Shown piece after piece: positions 1 to 8,366 of a stretch of DNA of 64,000 nt (its first letter is position 1; each line of letters begins with the position of its first letter). Source of the DNA: Candidatus Kuenenia stuttgartensis (lineage in GTDB: Bacteria; Planctomycetota; Phycisphaerae; Phycisphaerales; SM1A02); the NCBI GenBank assembly GCA_945902075.1, contig CAMDMA010000008.1, positions 36,834-100,833 on the forward strand, read 5' to 3'. The notes below the pieces were generated by a model, which was not told the DNA's origin, made no database searches, and saw only the letters and a program-made list of their open reading frames with translations. The translations under genes and the position numbers were made by a program.

Positions 1-779
1 GCGCCGAAGACTTTCATCCCAATCGGAACATCAGGCTTCTCAAACACCACAGGCGACCAGAAGAGGAGGTCATCCCAAATGTCGATCGCACGGACAAAAG
101 TCGGGTAGAGAAAAACGCGGCCGTTGGCAAATGGCGTCGGCGTCGAAACGTAGAAGCGCAGCCATTGGTCCTCATCGATTGCGAATTCCATTCCCGTCAT
201 GGTGCGCAACGCATCGACTGCCGCGACATTCACAGCAAGATCGCGTTGTGACAGCGCCGAGACAAGCGCTTGAAACACGGCAGGTGTTGGATATTGACCA
301 AGCGCGATTGCGATTTCGGTGCGGACATCAGAATCTTCGTTGGCATCGACGAGTCGCGGCCAAATCGTGTCCGCAACCGCGGGATCATGCAGTCGCTGCA
401 ACGCCTTCGCAGCGGCAAGCCGAACCTGGCGAAACGGACTTGCGAGGCTCTTCGCAACAAGCGCCGCGTCATCAGGATCGCCGTGGCGACCGAGCGCCTG
501 AAGCGAGGCAGCGCGCACAAGCGGATCGAGCGCATCCTCGGCATAGAGCCGGTACATGCGCACATACGGCGCAGCCCCGCCCCACGGGGCGTTTGCAAGC
601 AGGATGGTTCCTCGGCGCGCGTTCTCGCGATCGTTTGGGTCTGCTGCCCACTGTGCAGCCTGTTGCGGAGTCGGCGGAGTGAAACTATCGGCGAAACTCG
701 AGAAATCAGAAGAGATCGTGTCGCATCCAATGAGCGCAGGGAGCGCGACGAGCGCGATCAAGGTCAGGCGGATACGCAT
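1..779 (-). CDS. HEAT-repeat lipoprotein, 3' end outside window
   Basis: The reading frame is open from an ATG at 779 to the window edge, 259 codons, so the C-terminus is missing. The N-terminus is a lipoprotein signal: MRIR, a hydrophobic stretch, then lipobox LIGC at residues 16-19, so the mature protein is probably membrane-anchored through Cys19. Residues about 75-190 carry alanine/leucine-rich helical repeats (DPLVRAASLQALGRHGDPDD, then RQVRLAAAKALQRL, then DVRTEIAIALGQ), typical of HEAT/PBS-lyase-like repeats that bind protein partners. No catalytic motif is visible. It diverges from the hydrolase starting at 849, so the 69-base gap should hold both promoters. The repeat fold is reasonably sure; the role is unknown. 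Confidence 0.72.
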   Translation of the reverse strand, partial: MRIRLTLIALVALPALIGCDTISSDFSSFADSFTPPTPQQAAQWAADPNDRENARRGTILLANAPWGGAAPYVRMYRLYAEDALDPLVRAASLQALGRHGDPDDAALVAKSLASPFRQVRLAAAKALQRLHDPAVADTIWPRLVDANEDSDVRTEIAIALGQYPTPAVFQALVSALSQRDLAVNVAAVDALRTMTGMEFAIDEDQWLRFYVSTPTPFANGRVFLYPTFVRAIDIWDDLLFWSPVVFEKPDVPIGMKVFG

Positions 780-848
780 AGCGGAAGAGTAGCGAAACTC
801 ACCCGCCGTGTGCGGCGAGCGTCTCTCGTCCCAAGGTACGCTGTTTGC

Positions 849-1502
849 ATGGCCCTCCAGATCGACCGCTTCGTGCTTGGCGACTTCGAGACGAACTGCT
901 ACGTCGTGCGCGATGACGCAGACCGCAGCAACACTTGTTGGATCGTCGATTGCTCGTACGAACCCGAGCCGATGCTCGACTTCATCGAGCAAAACGGTCT
1001 CAAGCCCTCGCTCTGCATCTTGACCCACTGTCACTGCGATCACATCGCCGGACTCGCAAAAATGCGGCTCCGTCTCGGACCGGTCAATATCCTCTGCCAC
1101 GCCGCTGAAAAGGACTTCAATGACGATCCGAATTTGAACCTCTCGGTCTTTCTTCCGCCATCGGTGCGCGCGCCATCGCCGGATGCCTACATCGCGGATG
1201 GACAACTGCTTGAACTTGGTTCGTACTACTTCCGAATTCTGCATACGCCCGGGCACTCTCCGGGCGGAATCACGCTTTGGTGCGCGGAAGCGGGGGAGGC
1301 GATTGTGGGCGACACGCTGTTTGCCGGCTCGATTGGGCGGATCGACTTTCCGACAAGCGACCCTGAGCGGATGAAGCACTCGCTCCACGAGATACTGATG
1401 CGCCTACCCGATGAGACGCGCGTCCATCCCGGGCATGGTGCTTCGACCACCATTTTGGCGGAGCGAAGGAGTAACCCGTACCTCCGGCCTGGCGCGATCT
1501 AA
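849..1502 (+). CDS. Metallo-beta-lactamase-fold hydrolase (glyoxalase II-like)
   Basis: A 217-residue single-domain MBL-fold protein, probably cytoplasmic. All metal-ligand motifs are present: THCHCDH at residues 59-65 (His60, His62, Asp64, His65), HTPGHSPGG around His136, GDTLFAGSIGR with Asp155, and VHPGHG near His193/His196. The order and spacing match the hydroxyacylglutathione hydrolase-like thiolesterase branch; the glyoxalase II C-terminal glutathione-binding domain is absent, so the substrate may be another thioester. The ATG at 849 gives a compact family-sized protein starting just before the first beta strand (ALQIDRFVLGDFETNCYVV). A longer in-frame extension upstream is arginine-rich and unlikely to be translated. 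It ends 83 bases before nuoD and may be transcribed separately. Confidence 0.85.
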   Translation: MALQIDRFVLGDFETNCYVVRDDADRSNTCWIVDCSYEPEPMLDFIEQNGLKPSLCILTHCHCDHIAGLAKMRLRLGPVNILCHAAEKDFNDDPNLNLSVFLPPSVRAPSPDAYIADGQLLELGSYYFRILHTPGHSPGGITLWCAEAGEAIVGDTLFAGSIGRIDFPTSDPERMKHSLHEILMRLPDETRVHPGHGASTTILAERRSNPYLRPGAI

Positions 1503-1585
1503 ACGTCCCGCGTCTGCGGAACTCGAGTTTCCTCGGCTTTCTATGAGCGCCCGCGCGGGGCAGATCGTCTTATACTCTCCGCCCT

Positions 1586-2875
1586 ATGCCGTACACGATC
1601 ACGCCTGCAGAGGGCTTTGGTCTCGATGTCGAGAACCTGGACTACCTGAAGGATCACTTCCAGGCTCCGGACCGTTGGGTGCTGAACTTTGGCCCGCAGC
1701 ATCCTGCCACGCACACCACGCTTCGCCTTGTGCTTGAGCTCGATGGCGAGCGCATCGCGCGTTGTACGCCGCACATTGGGTACCTCCACTCGGGCTTTGA
1801 GAAGCTTGGCGAGCACCACGACTACAACCAGTATGTTTGCACCATCAGCCGCATGGACTATGTGTCGCCGATCGTGAATGACATTGCCTGGCATCACGCA
1901 GTCGAGAAGTTGTTCGGGATCGAACTTACCCCGCGCGCGAAGGTGGTTCGAACCATCCTCTGCGAGCTTGGACGCATCCAAAATCATCTGCTGTGCGTGG
2001 GCGCGGCAGCGCTTGACCTTGGCGCATTCACCGGCTTCCTCTACGGCTTCAACGAGCGCGAATTCATTTACGACATCATTGAGTACGTCTCAGGGCAGCG
2101 ATTCCATCCAGACTGGACCCGCGTCGGTGGTGCGTGGCGTGATATTCCGGACGATGAAGTCTTCAAGCGCATGGTGCGCAATTTCATTGACGTCCGGCTG
2201 CCGAAAGCGATTACAGATCTCGAAACGCTGTGTAATCGAAACCGTATCTTTGTCGATCGTCTGCAGGGCGTTGGCGCCGTGACGCGCGAGGATGCGATTC
2301 AGTGGTGTCTCACAGGCCCCAACGCGCGCGCTGCTGGCGTGCGTCGCGACCTCCGCAAGGACGAGCCCTACCTTTGCTACGCCGACAACTGGGATGGCGA
2401 AGGTGCCGATCGTGTGAAGTTCTCCATCGCTGTCGCGAGTGCGGGCTGCAGCATGTCGCGCTACCTCGTGCGGCTTGAAGAGATCAGGCAGTCGGCAAAG
2501 ATCATTGACCAACTCATCGATCGACTGCCGGGCGGCTCCATCAATGCGGTCGCCGATGGCAAGATTCGCGTTCCGGAAAAGGCTGATGTCTACGGCTCCA
2601 TCGAAGGCGTCATCCAGCTCTTCGAGCTTTACATGAACAACCGAGGCTTTGACACTCCGGTTGGCGAGGGCTACGGCGCGATCGAAAGCCCCAACGGCGA
2701 GCTCGGCTATTACATCGTCGCCGATGGATCGAAGTATCCGTTCCGCGCGCGCACGCGACCTCCGTGTTTCATGAACTACCAGATCTTCCCGAAGCTGATG
2801 GAAGGCCATCAACTCGCCGACATCGTCGCGGTGCTTGGGTCGCTCAACATCATCGCCGCGGAATTGGATCGCTAG
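1586..2875 (+). CDS. nuoD: NADH-quinone oxidoreductase subunit D
   Basis: A 429-residue 49-kDa-type subunit of respiratory complex I. With the B subunit it forms the quinone-binding site of the peripheral arm at the inner membrane. Family signatures are clear: FGPQHPATHTTLRLVLELDGE, HIGYLHSGFEKLGE, YNQYVCTISRMDY, ELGRIQNHL, and the C-terminal SPNGELGYYIVADGS and RTRPPCFMNY. Length and order match the stand-alone NuoD rather than a NuoCD fusion. It opens a plus-strand run of nuoD, nuoE, a small ORF and nuoF. NuoA, B, C and the membrane-arm subunits are not in the window, so complex I genes are scattered in this genome. Confidence 0.97.
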   Translation: MPYTITPAEGFGLDVENLDYLKDHFQAPDRWVLNFGPQHPATHTTLRLVLELDGERIARCTPHIGYLHSGFEKLGEHHDYNQYVCTISRMDYVSPIVNDIAWHHAVEKLFGIELTPRAKVVRTILCELGRIQNHLLCVGAAALDLGAFTGFLYGFNEREFIYDIIEYVSGQRFHPDWTRVGGAWRDIPDDEVFKRMVRNFIDVRLPKAITDLETLCNRNRIFVDRLQGVGAVTREDAIQWCLTGPNARAAGVRRDLRKDEPYLCYADNWDGEGADRVKFSIAVASAGCSMSRYLVRLEEIRQSAKIIDQLIDRLPGGSINAVADGKIRVPEKADVYGSIEGVIQLFELYMNNRGFDTPVGEGYGAIESPNGELGYYIVADGSKYPFRARTRPPCFMNYQIFPKLMEGHQLADIVAVLGSLNIIAAELDR

Positions 2876-2922
2876 CCCGGGTTTCGGACGATTCCCGCAG
2901 TTTGCGCGACAGACGCGATGGG

Positions 2923-2958
2923 CACGACAGACACGACAGACACGACAGACACGACAGA
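2923..2958 (+). repeat. 9-bp tandem repeat between nuoD and nuoE
   Basis: Four exact head-to-tail copies of CACGACAGA fill 36 bases of the 95-base nuoD-nuoE spacer, ending 12 bases before the nuoE start. The unit is a multiple of three, so the frame upstream of nuoE stays open through it. Copy number could vary between strains by slippage. Confidence 0.95.
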
Positions 2959-2970
2959 ATCGAGATTCGC

Positions 2971-3531
2971 ATGAGTTGGACCACGAAGCCATCTGCCACC
3001 ACGAAAATCGCCACGCGCGCCGAGCCGTATTGCACGCAGGCGATGAAGGACCATTGGACGAAGGAACTCCTTCCGCGTTACGCGACGAAGCAGGGGGCGC
3101 TCTTACCCATCCTTCACGATATCCAGCACGCGTATCGCCACATCCCGTACCAAGCGATGGTAGAGATCGCGTCCTTCCTGTCGATCAAGCCTGCGGATGT
3201 GATGGACACCGTGACGTTTTACGAAGAGTTCCACACCGAACCGGTTGGAAAGTGCGTCATCGGCATCTGCCAGTCGATCGCCTGCGAAGTGTGCGGCCAC
3301 AAGAAGTTGCTCGATCATGTGCGCGTACGCCTCGGCATCGAGCCGCATGAGACAACCGACGACGGCAAGTTCACGCTCCTCGCACTTGAGTGTCTTGGTT
3401 CGTGCGACACGGCGCCCGTTGCGCTCTTCAACGAAACCCTGCATGAGAACCTCACCATTGAGTCGGTGGACAGGCTGATCGATGCGGCCGAGAAGGGTGA
3501 AACTGGGAAGGGTTCGGGCGGGCACCACTGA
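2971..3531 (+). CDS. nuoE: NADH-quinone oxidoreductase subunit E
   Basis: A 186-residue thioredoxin-like [2Fe-2S] subunit (24-kDa type) of the NADH dehydrogenase module of complex I. The cluster ligands fit the family spacing: Cys100-x4-Cys105 in GICQSIAC and Cys141-x3-Cys145 in ECLGSC. The helical N-terminal part (LLPILHDIQHAYRHIP) and the VTFYEEFHTEPVGK segment are characteristic. I chose the ATG at 2971 because the open frame further upstream runs through the 9-bp repeat and would encode an Arg/His/Asp-rich tail. The stop overlaps the next start as TGATG, which suggests translational coupling. Confidence 0.95.
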   Translation: MSWTTKPSATTKIATRAEPYCTQAMKDHWTKELLPRYATKQGALLPILHDIQHAYRHIPYQAMVEIASFLSIKPADVMDTVTFYEEFHTEPVGKCVIGICQSIACEVCGHKKLLDHVRVRLGIEPHETTDDGKFTLLALECLGSCDTAPVALFNETLHENLTIESVDRLIDAAEKGETGKGSGGHH

Positions 3532-3815
3532 TGGATCCTTCGAACGCGCCGAAATCTGATCCACCGCTGATGTGGAACCTCGGGGCGTTCTTTGGGCACA
3601 TCGTTCAGGCCATCCGCGACGATCCTGAAAAGTTTGAGAAGAGCGGCCCGCAGCCGATCGAAGTGCGGCGACAAGTGCAGGAGGCGCGCCACGGCGAGTA
3701 TCTGCTTCGACGCACGACGATTGATGAAGTGATGCTCAGTCACGAGCAAAGTCCCCACACGGCGGCCGACACGCCGAACACAGCGACGACGGGCGTTCCG
3801 CCCACGCAAGAATGA
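3531..3815 (+). CDS. Small unknown protein inside the nuo run
   Basis: A 94-residue protein, not recognised. Residues 12-60 look folded (MWNLGAFFGHIVQAIRDD, then PIEVRRQVQEARHGEYLLRR), and the last 25 residues are Thr/Pro/Ala-rich and probably disordered. There is no signal peptide, membrane segment or cysteine. Its start overlaps the nuoE stop by one base (TGATG) and nuoF begins 13 bases after its stop, so it is almost certainly co-translated with the NADH-dehydrogenase subunits. A role as an accessory or assembly factor is inference from position only. Confidence 0.8.
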   Translation: MDPSNAPKSDPPLMWNLGAFFGHIVQAIRDDPEKFEKSGPQPIEVRRQVQEARHGEYLLRRTTIDEVMLSHEQSPHTAADTPNTATTGVPPTQE

Positions 3816-3828
3816 AGCGAAGACCACC

Positions 3829-5196
3829 ATGCCAGTCACTGAACCAATTCTGACCAAGCGCATCCCCACCTTTCCGTGGGGCGACCCGAAGACTCGTAAG
3901 ACGGTTTCGGTCGATGAGTTCATCGCGACCGGCGGCTATGCGTCGCTCGAGAAAGCGCTCGATATGGCGCCAGCGGACGTCGTGAACCTCGTGAAAGACG
4001 CGAATCTGCGCGGACGTGGCGGCGCAGGATTCCCCTGCGGGCTCAAGTGGTCATTCCTTCCGCCAACCGACGGCGGTCGGCGCTACCTCTGCATCAACTG
4101 CGACGAGGCTGAACCTGGCACCTTCAAGGACCGCTTGCTCTGCGACTACGACCCGCACATCATCATGGAAGGCATCGCGATTGCCTGCCATGCGTGTCAA
4201 CTCGACACCGCCTACTTTTTCATCCGTGGCGAATACCACCATCAAGCAAAGGTTGTCGAGAACGCGATCCGCGAGGCCTACGCCAAGGGGATCTTCGGCA
4301 AGCAGGGCCTGATGAACGGGAAGTCAAAATTCGCCGTTGATTGCTACCTCCACCGCGGCGCGGGTGCATATATCTGCGGCGAGGAGACTGGCCTGCTCGA
4401 GGCGGTCGAAGGTCGTCGCGGCTGGCCGCGGCTCAAGCCGCCATTCCCAGCGGTCAAGGGACTCTTCGGTCGGCCAACGATCATCAACAATGTCGAGACG
4501 CTCGCTGCGGTCGGACCGATTGTTGACAAGGGCCTCGCATGGTGGAAGGGTCTTGGCTGCGAGAGTTCGATTGGTGGCGCGCCGAGTTACGGCACAAAGC
4601 TGATGGGAGTCTCAGGCCATGTGAATCGTCCGGGCGTGTTTGAGTGCGATCTCGGTATTCCGTTGCGTGAACTCGTTGAGAAGTATTGCCTCGGCATGCG
4701 CAACGGCAAGAAGTTTAAGGGTGCCATCGCTGGTGGCGTCTCGATGGGCGTGCTCGGCACGGATCAGTACGAGGCAGGGATGGACTTCGACATCGGCCGC
4801 CGATTCGACGTCATGGGCCTTGGCACTGCGTGTCCGACGATCTTCGATGAAGACACAGATATGGTGGCGGTTGCGCGCAACATCGCACGCTTCTTCAAGA
4901 ATGAGTCGTGCGGACAGTGCACGCCGTGCCGCGAAGGCGCAGGATGGATCTACAAGCTCATCTCACGCATTGAGCGTGGCGATGCAACGACGAAGGATCT
5001 CGATCTCCTCCTCGAAATCGCCGGCTCGATGGGACTTACGCCCGGCACCACGATCTGTGGCCTCGCCGATGGCAACAACTGGGCGATTCGAACCATCGTG
5101 AACAAGTTCCGCGGCGAGTTCGAGGCGCGCGTCAAGCCGTATTCGGTGCCGGTTTCGGGAAGCATGTCGGGCGTCTCGCTCACGGTCGTGCGTTGA
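3829..5196 (+). CDS. nuoF: NADH-quinone oxidoreductase subunit F
   Basis: A 455-residue 51-kDa-type subunit that oxidises NADH and carries FMN and one [4Fe-4S] cluster. The FMN/NADH glycine-rich loop GRGGAGFP lies at residues 62-69, the second glycine-rich segment GAGAYICGEETGLLEAVEG is intact, and the cluster motif SCGQCTPCREG gives Cys361, Cys364 and Cys367, with a fourth ligand in GTTICGLAD. Length is normal. NuoF is normally followed by the multi-cluster NuoG; here the next gene is ybeY, whose TTG start overlaps the nuoF stop. NuoG must be encoded elsewhere or be replaced. Confidence 0.97.
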   Translation: MPVTEPILTKRIPTFPWGDPKTRKTVSVDEFIATGGYASLEKALDMAPADVVNLVKDANLRGRGGAGFPCGLKWSFLPPTDGGRRYLCINCDEAEPGTFKDRLLCDYDPHIIMEGIAIACHACQLDTAYFFIRGEYHHQAKVVENAIREAYAKGIFGKQGLMNGKSKFAVDCYLHRGAGAYICGEETGLLEAVEGRRGWPRLKPPFPAVKGLFGRPTIINNVETLAAVGPIVDKGLAWWKGLGCESSIGGAPSYGTKLMGVSGHVNRPGVFECDLGIPLRELVEKYCLGMRNGKKFKGAIAGGVSMGVLGTDQYEAGMDFDIGRRFDVMGLGTACPTIFDEDTDMVAVARNIARFFKNESCGQCTPCREGAGWIYKLISRIERGDATTKDLDLLLEIAGSMGLTPGTTICGLADGNNWAIRTIVNKFRGEFEARVKPYSVPVSGSMSGVSLTVVR

Positions 5197-5735
5197 GCGA
5201 AGCGGGAACAGCCGTCCACTTTCATGCGGGCGATGGTTGCCCGTCGACGATCGATCGCGCAAAGCTCGCGCGCGAATTTGCCCGCCTCGCGCCTCACTTC
5301 CCAAAGCCGCTCGCCCGCGTCGATGCGCTGTTACTCGGTGATTCTGCGATGGACGCGGCGCACCGACGCTACTCGCAGGTCGAGGGGACAACCGATGTCT
5401 TGAGTTTCCCCGCCGAGACAGGTCCGGAAGTTGAGGTTGATCTCATGATTTGTGTCGACGTCGCTCTGCGCGAGGCCGCCGCTCGTGGGCATGGGGTGGA
5501 CCGAGAAATTCTGCTCTACGCCGTGCATGGCGCGCTCCACGCCTGTGGATATCGCGATGACACCGATGCCTCAGCAGCGGCGATCCACGCCGAGGAGGAC
5601 CGCATACTCAGCGCGGGTGGCGGAGGGGTCGTGTATGCTCGCAATGTTGCGGGTCCTTCTGAACAGAGGGCGGCAACGGAGGCGGGCTTGCCGCCTGCGT
5701 TCGGATCAGTGGCACCTGAGGGCCCCAACGCGTGA
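5193..5735 (+). CDS. ybeY: Endoribonuclease YbeY (16S rRNA maturation)
   Basis: A 180-residue UPF0054 metalloprotein. The family core is visible: YSQVEGTTDVLSFPAE, the EVDLMICVDVA strand, and the metal motif HGALHACGYRDD beginning at His112. In most YbeY proteins the motif reads HGxLHxxGYDH with three His ligands. Here His112 and His116 are kept but the third position (122) is Asp. The C-terminal 35 residues are an extra Ala/Gly/Pro-rich tail. The only in-frame start is TTG at 5193, overlapping the nuoF stop (TTGA). The downstream CorC/HlyC-type gene overlaps by 4 bases, the conserved ybeY-ybeX arrangement, which supports the call. Confidence 0.9.
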   Translation: MSEAGTAVHFHAGDGCPSTIDRAKLAREFARLAPHFPKPLARVDALLLGDSAMDAAHRRYSQVEGTTDVLSFPAETGPEVEVDLMICVDVALREAAARGHGVDREILLYAVHGALHACGYRDDTDASAAAIHAEEDRILSAGGGGVVYARNVAGPSEQRAATEAGLPPAFGSVAPEGPNA

Positions 5736-7078
5736 GCCTGTATCTCTTTGTGTCGATTGCGGCCACCGTCGGCGTCACGAGTTACTTCTCGTCGCTCAAC
5801 CTCGCCATGGTGCAGGCGAGCAGATCAGGCCTCGAAAACGAGCTCGAATCGCGAGGCTCGCTCGCCGACGGCCGGTGGCTGCTCGATCGATTGCTCGAGG
5901 CCTCGCATGCAGTCGCACTCTTTCGGACCATTGGGCGCGTCGCGCTCTTTTCGCTCGTTCTCGTAGCGTTTGAAGGTTTCGGCGAGACGGCGCGCATCAC
6001 CGTTGGTGGACTTGTCGGAACTGCTGCCGTTTCCGTCGCGCTCATCTGGCTCTTCACCAGCGTGCTGTCCTCCGCGATCGCGCGACACGCGACATACCCG
6101 GTCATCGCGGTGAGTTTGCCATTCATCCGACTGACGCTGCTTGTCGTCGGTCCGCTGCTCGCCGCAGTTGGGTTCATCGATGAAGTTGTGCGTCGGCTCA
6201 CCGGCGCAAACTTGCGTGAGGATGAAACTGAAGAGCAGTTGCTGCACTCGATTGAGGACCGCAAGAATGAAGGCGAGATCGATCCCGTCGCAGCAACGCT
6301 TCTCCAACGCGCGGTTGTCTTTGGTCAGACGACGGTTGCGAGCGTGATGACGCCGCGTACGGATATCGAGGCGATTGAACTCTCCGACGATCTTGCCGCG
6401 ATTCGCGCTCAAATCGCAATTTCCGGACACTCACGCGTTCCGGTTTACGAGGAGAGCCTCGACCAGATCGTTGGCATTCTCTACGTACGCGATTTGGTGC
6501 GCTATTTTGGTCTTCCAGCAACGGACTTCAATCTCCGCACGGTGCTACGCGAACCGCTACGCGTCCCCGAAACAAAGCCGGTGGGCGAGTTGCTCCGCGA
6601 CTTTCAGCAGAGCGAGGTGCACATGGCGGTGGTCGTCGATGAGTACGGCGGGACTTCTGGTCTCTGCACCATCGAAGACGTCCTGGAGGAGATCGTCGGC
6701 GAGATTCACGACGAGCACGAGCCAGCGGACGAGCTTCCGCCGCTCATGATCAAGGCCGGTCCGGGGCGTTACGAGGCCGACGGTCGGATGTCGATCATGG
6801 AGATCAATGAGCGTCTCGGCCTCTCACTTCCCGAAGACGGCGATTTCGACACGGTGGCAGGCTTCCTCCTCGATCGCTTCGGCCGCGTCCCGACAGCGGG
6901 CGAGTATGACGAATCTGTGGAGGTGAACTTCGAGATCCTCGCCGCGAGCCCGACCAAGATCGATCGCGTCGCGATCGTGATTCGAGACGAAACCGGCGAC
7001 GAGGCCGGTGAGAAAGTTTCCGAGAAGGCTGCCTCAACGGGTCGCGACGATTCTCCCGAAGCATCGAGGGAATCCTAG
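5732..7078 (+). CDS. CNNM/CorC-HlyC family CBS-domain transporter
   Basis: A 448-residue inner-membrane protein. Residues 1-160 form a DUF21/CNNM membrane domain with about four hydrophobic segments. Residues about 195-320 are a CBS pair (TVASVMTPRTDIEAIELSDD, SRVPVYEESLDQIVGILYVRDL, and AVVVDEYGGTSGLCTIEDVLEEIVGEI split across both CBS motifs). Residues about 340-420 are a CorC/HlyC C-terminal domain. The family is linked to Mg2+/Co2+ efflux or resistance; the transported ion here is inference. The GTG start at 5732 overlaps the ybeY stop by 4 bases. The last 30 residues are acidic and low complexity. Confidence 0.9.
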   Translation: MSLYLFVSIAATVGVTSYFSSLNLAMVQASRSGLENELESRGSLADGRWLLDRLLEASHAVALFRTIGRVALFSLVLVAFEGFGETARITVGGLVGTAAVSVALIWLFTSVLSSAIARHATYPVIAVSLPFIRLTLLVVGPLLAAVGFIDEVVRRLTGANLREDETEEQLLHSIEDRKNEGEIDPVAATLLQRAVVFGQTTVASVMTPRTDIEAIELSDDLAAIRAQIAISGHSRVPVYEESLDQIVGILYVRDLVRYFGLPATDFNLRTVLREPLRVPETKPVGELLRDFQQSEVHMAVVVDEYGGTSGLCTIEDVLEEIVGEIHDEHEPADELPPLMIKAGPGRYEADGRMSIMEINERLGLSLPEDGDFDTVAGFLLDRFGRVPTAGEYDESVEVNFEILAASPTKIDRVAIVIRDETGDEAGEKVSEKAASTGRDDSPEASRES

Positions 7079-7155
7079 TTCGCTGTCACGGCGCGCAATC
7101 GCGTGACGCATTTCCCTAACTCTGCGGGCCTGCATGCTCAACGCAGGCGAAGAGC

Positions 7156-7590
7156 ATGCCGAAGCGTATGAACACCGTCCGCATCAACCATGCCCCCGCG
7201 CAACAGCAATCGGTCGCCCAGTCCGACCGCTATCGACTCTCCATGCGCGGTCTCCTTCGGGATACCGGCGCAACCGATGCGGAGCGGGTTGTCTCGTGCG
7301 CGGTGCATCTATGGCCGCTCATGATCGCCTTCCTCGCGCCGCTCGCGCTTTTTGTTCCGCTTGTCCTCTGGCTCGCGTTTCGTCGGCGTTCTCCACTCGT
7401 CGATGACCACTGCCGCGAGGCGATGAACGCGCAGTGCACGCTGCTTGTCCTCGTGCTTGTGCCGTGCATCGGTTGGATCTTGCTCATCCCGTGGTCGGTA
7501 CTCTCCGTTGTCTCATTGCTCCGCGCCGGCATCGCAGGCGCGGACGCCGAGTTCTTCCGATACCCCGCGATCCTGCGCCCGATCCGTTGA
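7156..7590 (+). CDS. DUF4870-type small membrane protein
   Basis: A 144-residue protein with a soluble N-terminal 45 residues and two or three membrane helices: HLWPLMIAFLAPLALFVPLV, then LVLVLVPCIGWILLIPW and LSVVSLLRAG. The loop SPLVDDHCREAMNAQ between the helices is the hallmark of DUF4870/Tic20-like proteins. Function is unknown in bacteria. Inverted repeats in the 77-base upstream gap (GTCACG/CGTGAC near 7085-7107 and GCCTGC/GCAGGC near 7128-7148) may belong to a weak terminator of the preceding gene or to the leader. It ends 17 bases before lptB. Confidence 0.75.
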   Translation: MPKRMNTVRINHAPAQQQSVAQSDRYRLSMRGLLRDTGATDAERVVSCAVHLWPLMIAFLAPLALFVPLVLWLAFRRRSPLVDDHCREAMNAQCTLLVLVLVPCIGWILLIPWSVLSVVSLLRAGIAGADAEFFRYPAILRPIR

Positions 7591-7607
7591 TCGCTACACT
7601 GCGGAGA

Positions 7608-8342
7608 GTGGCTCTTCTGCAAGCAAGCAACCTCGTCAAGGCGTATTCCGGCCGTCGTGTCGTCGATGGCGTTTCGTTCGAGGTCAATAGCGGTGAAGTC
7701 GTTGGACTACTCGGCCGCAACGGCGCTGGAAAGACCACATCGTTCCGAATGGCAATTGGAATGATCACGCCCGAAGGTGGCAGCGTGCACTTCGATGGTC
7801 GCGATGTCACATTCGATCCCATGTATCGACACGCGCTGTCTGGGATGGGCTATCTCTCGCAGGAACCGAGCGTGTTTCAGCGGCTCACCTGCGAGGAAAA
7901 CTTACTCGCCATTCTCGAGACGCAGGCACTTGGCCGCGAACAACGCAAGAAGCGCGCCCAGGAGTTGCTCGAGCAATTCGGCCTGAAACACAAGGCGAAA
8001 GACGAAGCGCGCACGTGTTCCGGCGGAGAGCGACGGCGGCTAGAAATCGCGCGCGCGTTGGTCACGCGGCCTAAGTTGATGCTGCTCGATGAGCCGTTTG
8101 CAGCGGTTGATCCGCATACGGTCGAAGAGTTGCAAGCCGAGGTCCGGCGGCTCGCCGACAACGGCATTGCCATGCTCGTCACCGATCACAACGTGCAACA
8201 GACGCTTCGCATTTGCGACCGCGCTTACATCATCCACGAGGGGCGGAATCTTCGCGAGGGGACTCCGCGCGAGATCATCAACGACCAGTCCGTCCGCGAC
8301 GCGTACCTCGCGTCGACTTTCCGCGGTGATGAATTCGACTAA
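7608..8342 (+). CDS. lptB: LPS export ABC transporter ATP-binding protein LptB
   Basis: A 244-residue cytoplasmic ATPase that energises LPS extraction by LptFG. Walker A is GRNGAGKTT (residues about 37-45), the Q-loop is YLSQEPSVFQRLT, the signature is SGGERRRLEIARAL and Walker B is LMLLDEPFAAVDP, followed by a switch His in VTDHN. The SQEPSVFQRLT and ICDRAYIIHEG stretches are typical of LptB rather than amino-acid importers. The GTG at 7608 is used because the frame further upstream runs back into the preceding gene. The PEGA lipoprotein follows after 24 bases. The predicted periplasmic partner is the large gene at 23704. Confidence 0.93.
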   Translation: MALLQASNLVKAYSGRRVVDGVSFEVNSGEVVGLLGRNGAGKTTSFRMAIGMITPEGGSVHFDGRDVTFDPMYRHALSGMGYLSQEPSVFQRLTCEENLLAILETQALGREQRKKRAQELLEQFGLKHKAKDEARTCSGGERRRLEIARALVTRPKLMLLDEPFAAVDPHTVEELQAEVRRLADNGIAMLVTDHNVQQTLRICDRAYIIHEGRNLREGTPREIINDQSVRDAYLASTFRGDEFD

Positions 8343-8366
8343 TCGTCCCGAACCAGCGAGGCTTGC

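Noticed and set aside
270..848. Plus-strand N-terminal extension of the metallo-beta-lactamase-fold gene
   Set aside because: The frame is open but arginine-rich, lies antisense to a well-formed HEAT-repeat lipoprotein gene, and the hydrolase fold starts at 849.
2090..2992. Long minus-strand ORF of 300 codons across nuoD
   Set aside because: It is an antisense shadow caused by high GC; nuoD on the other strand is unambiguous.
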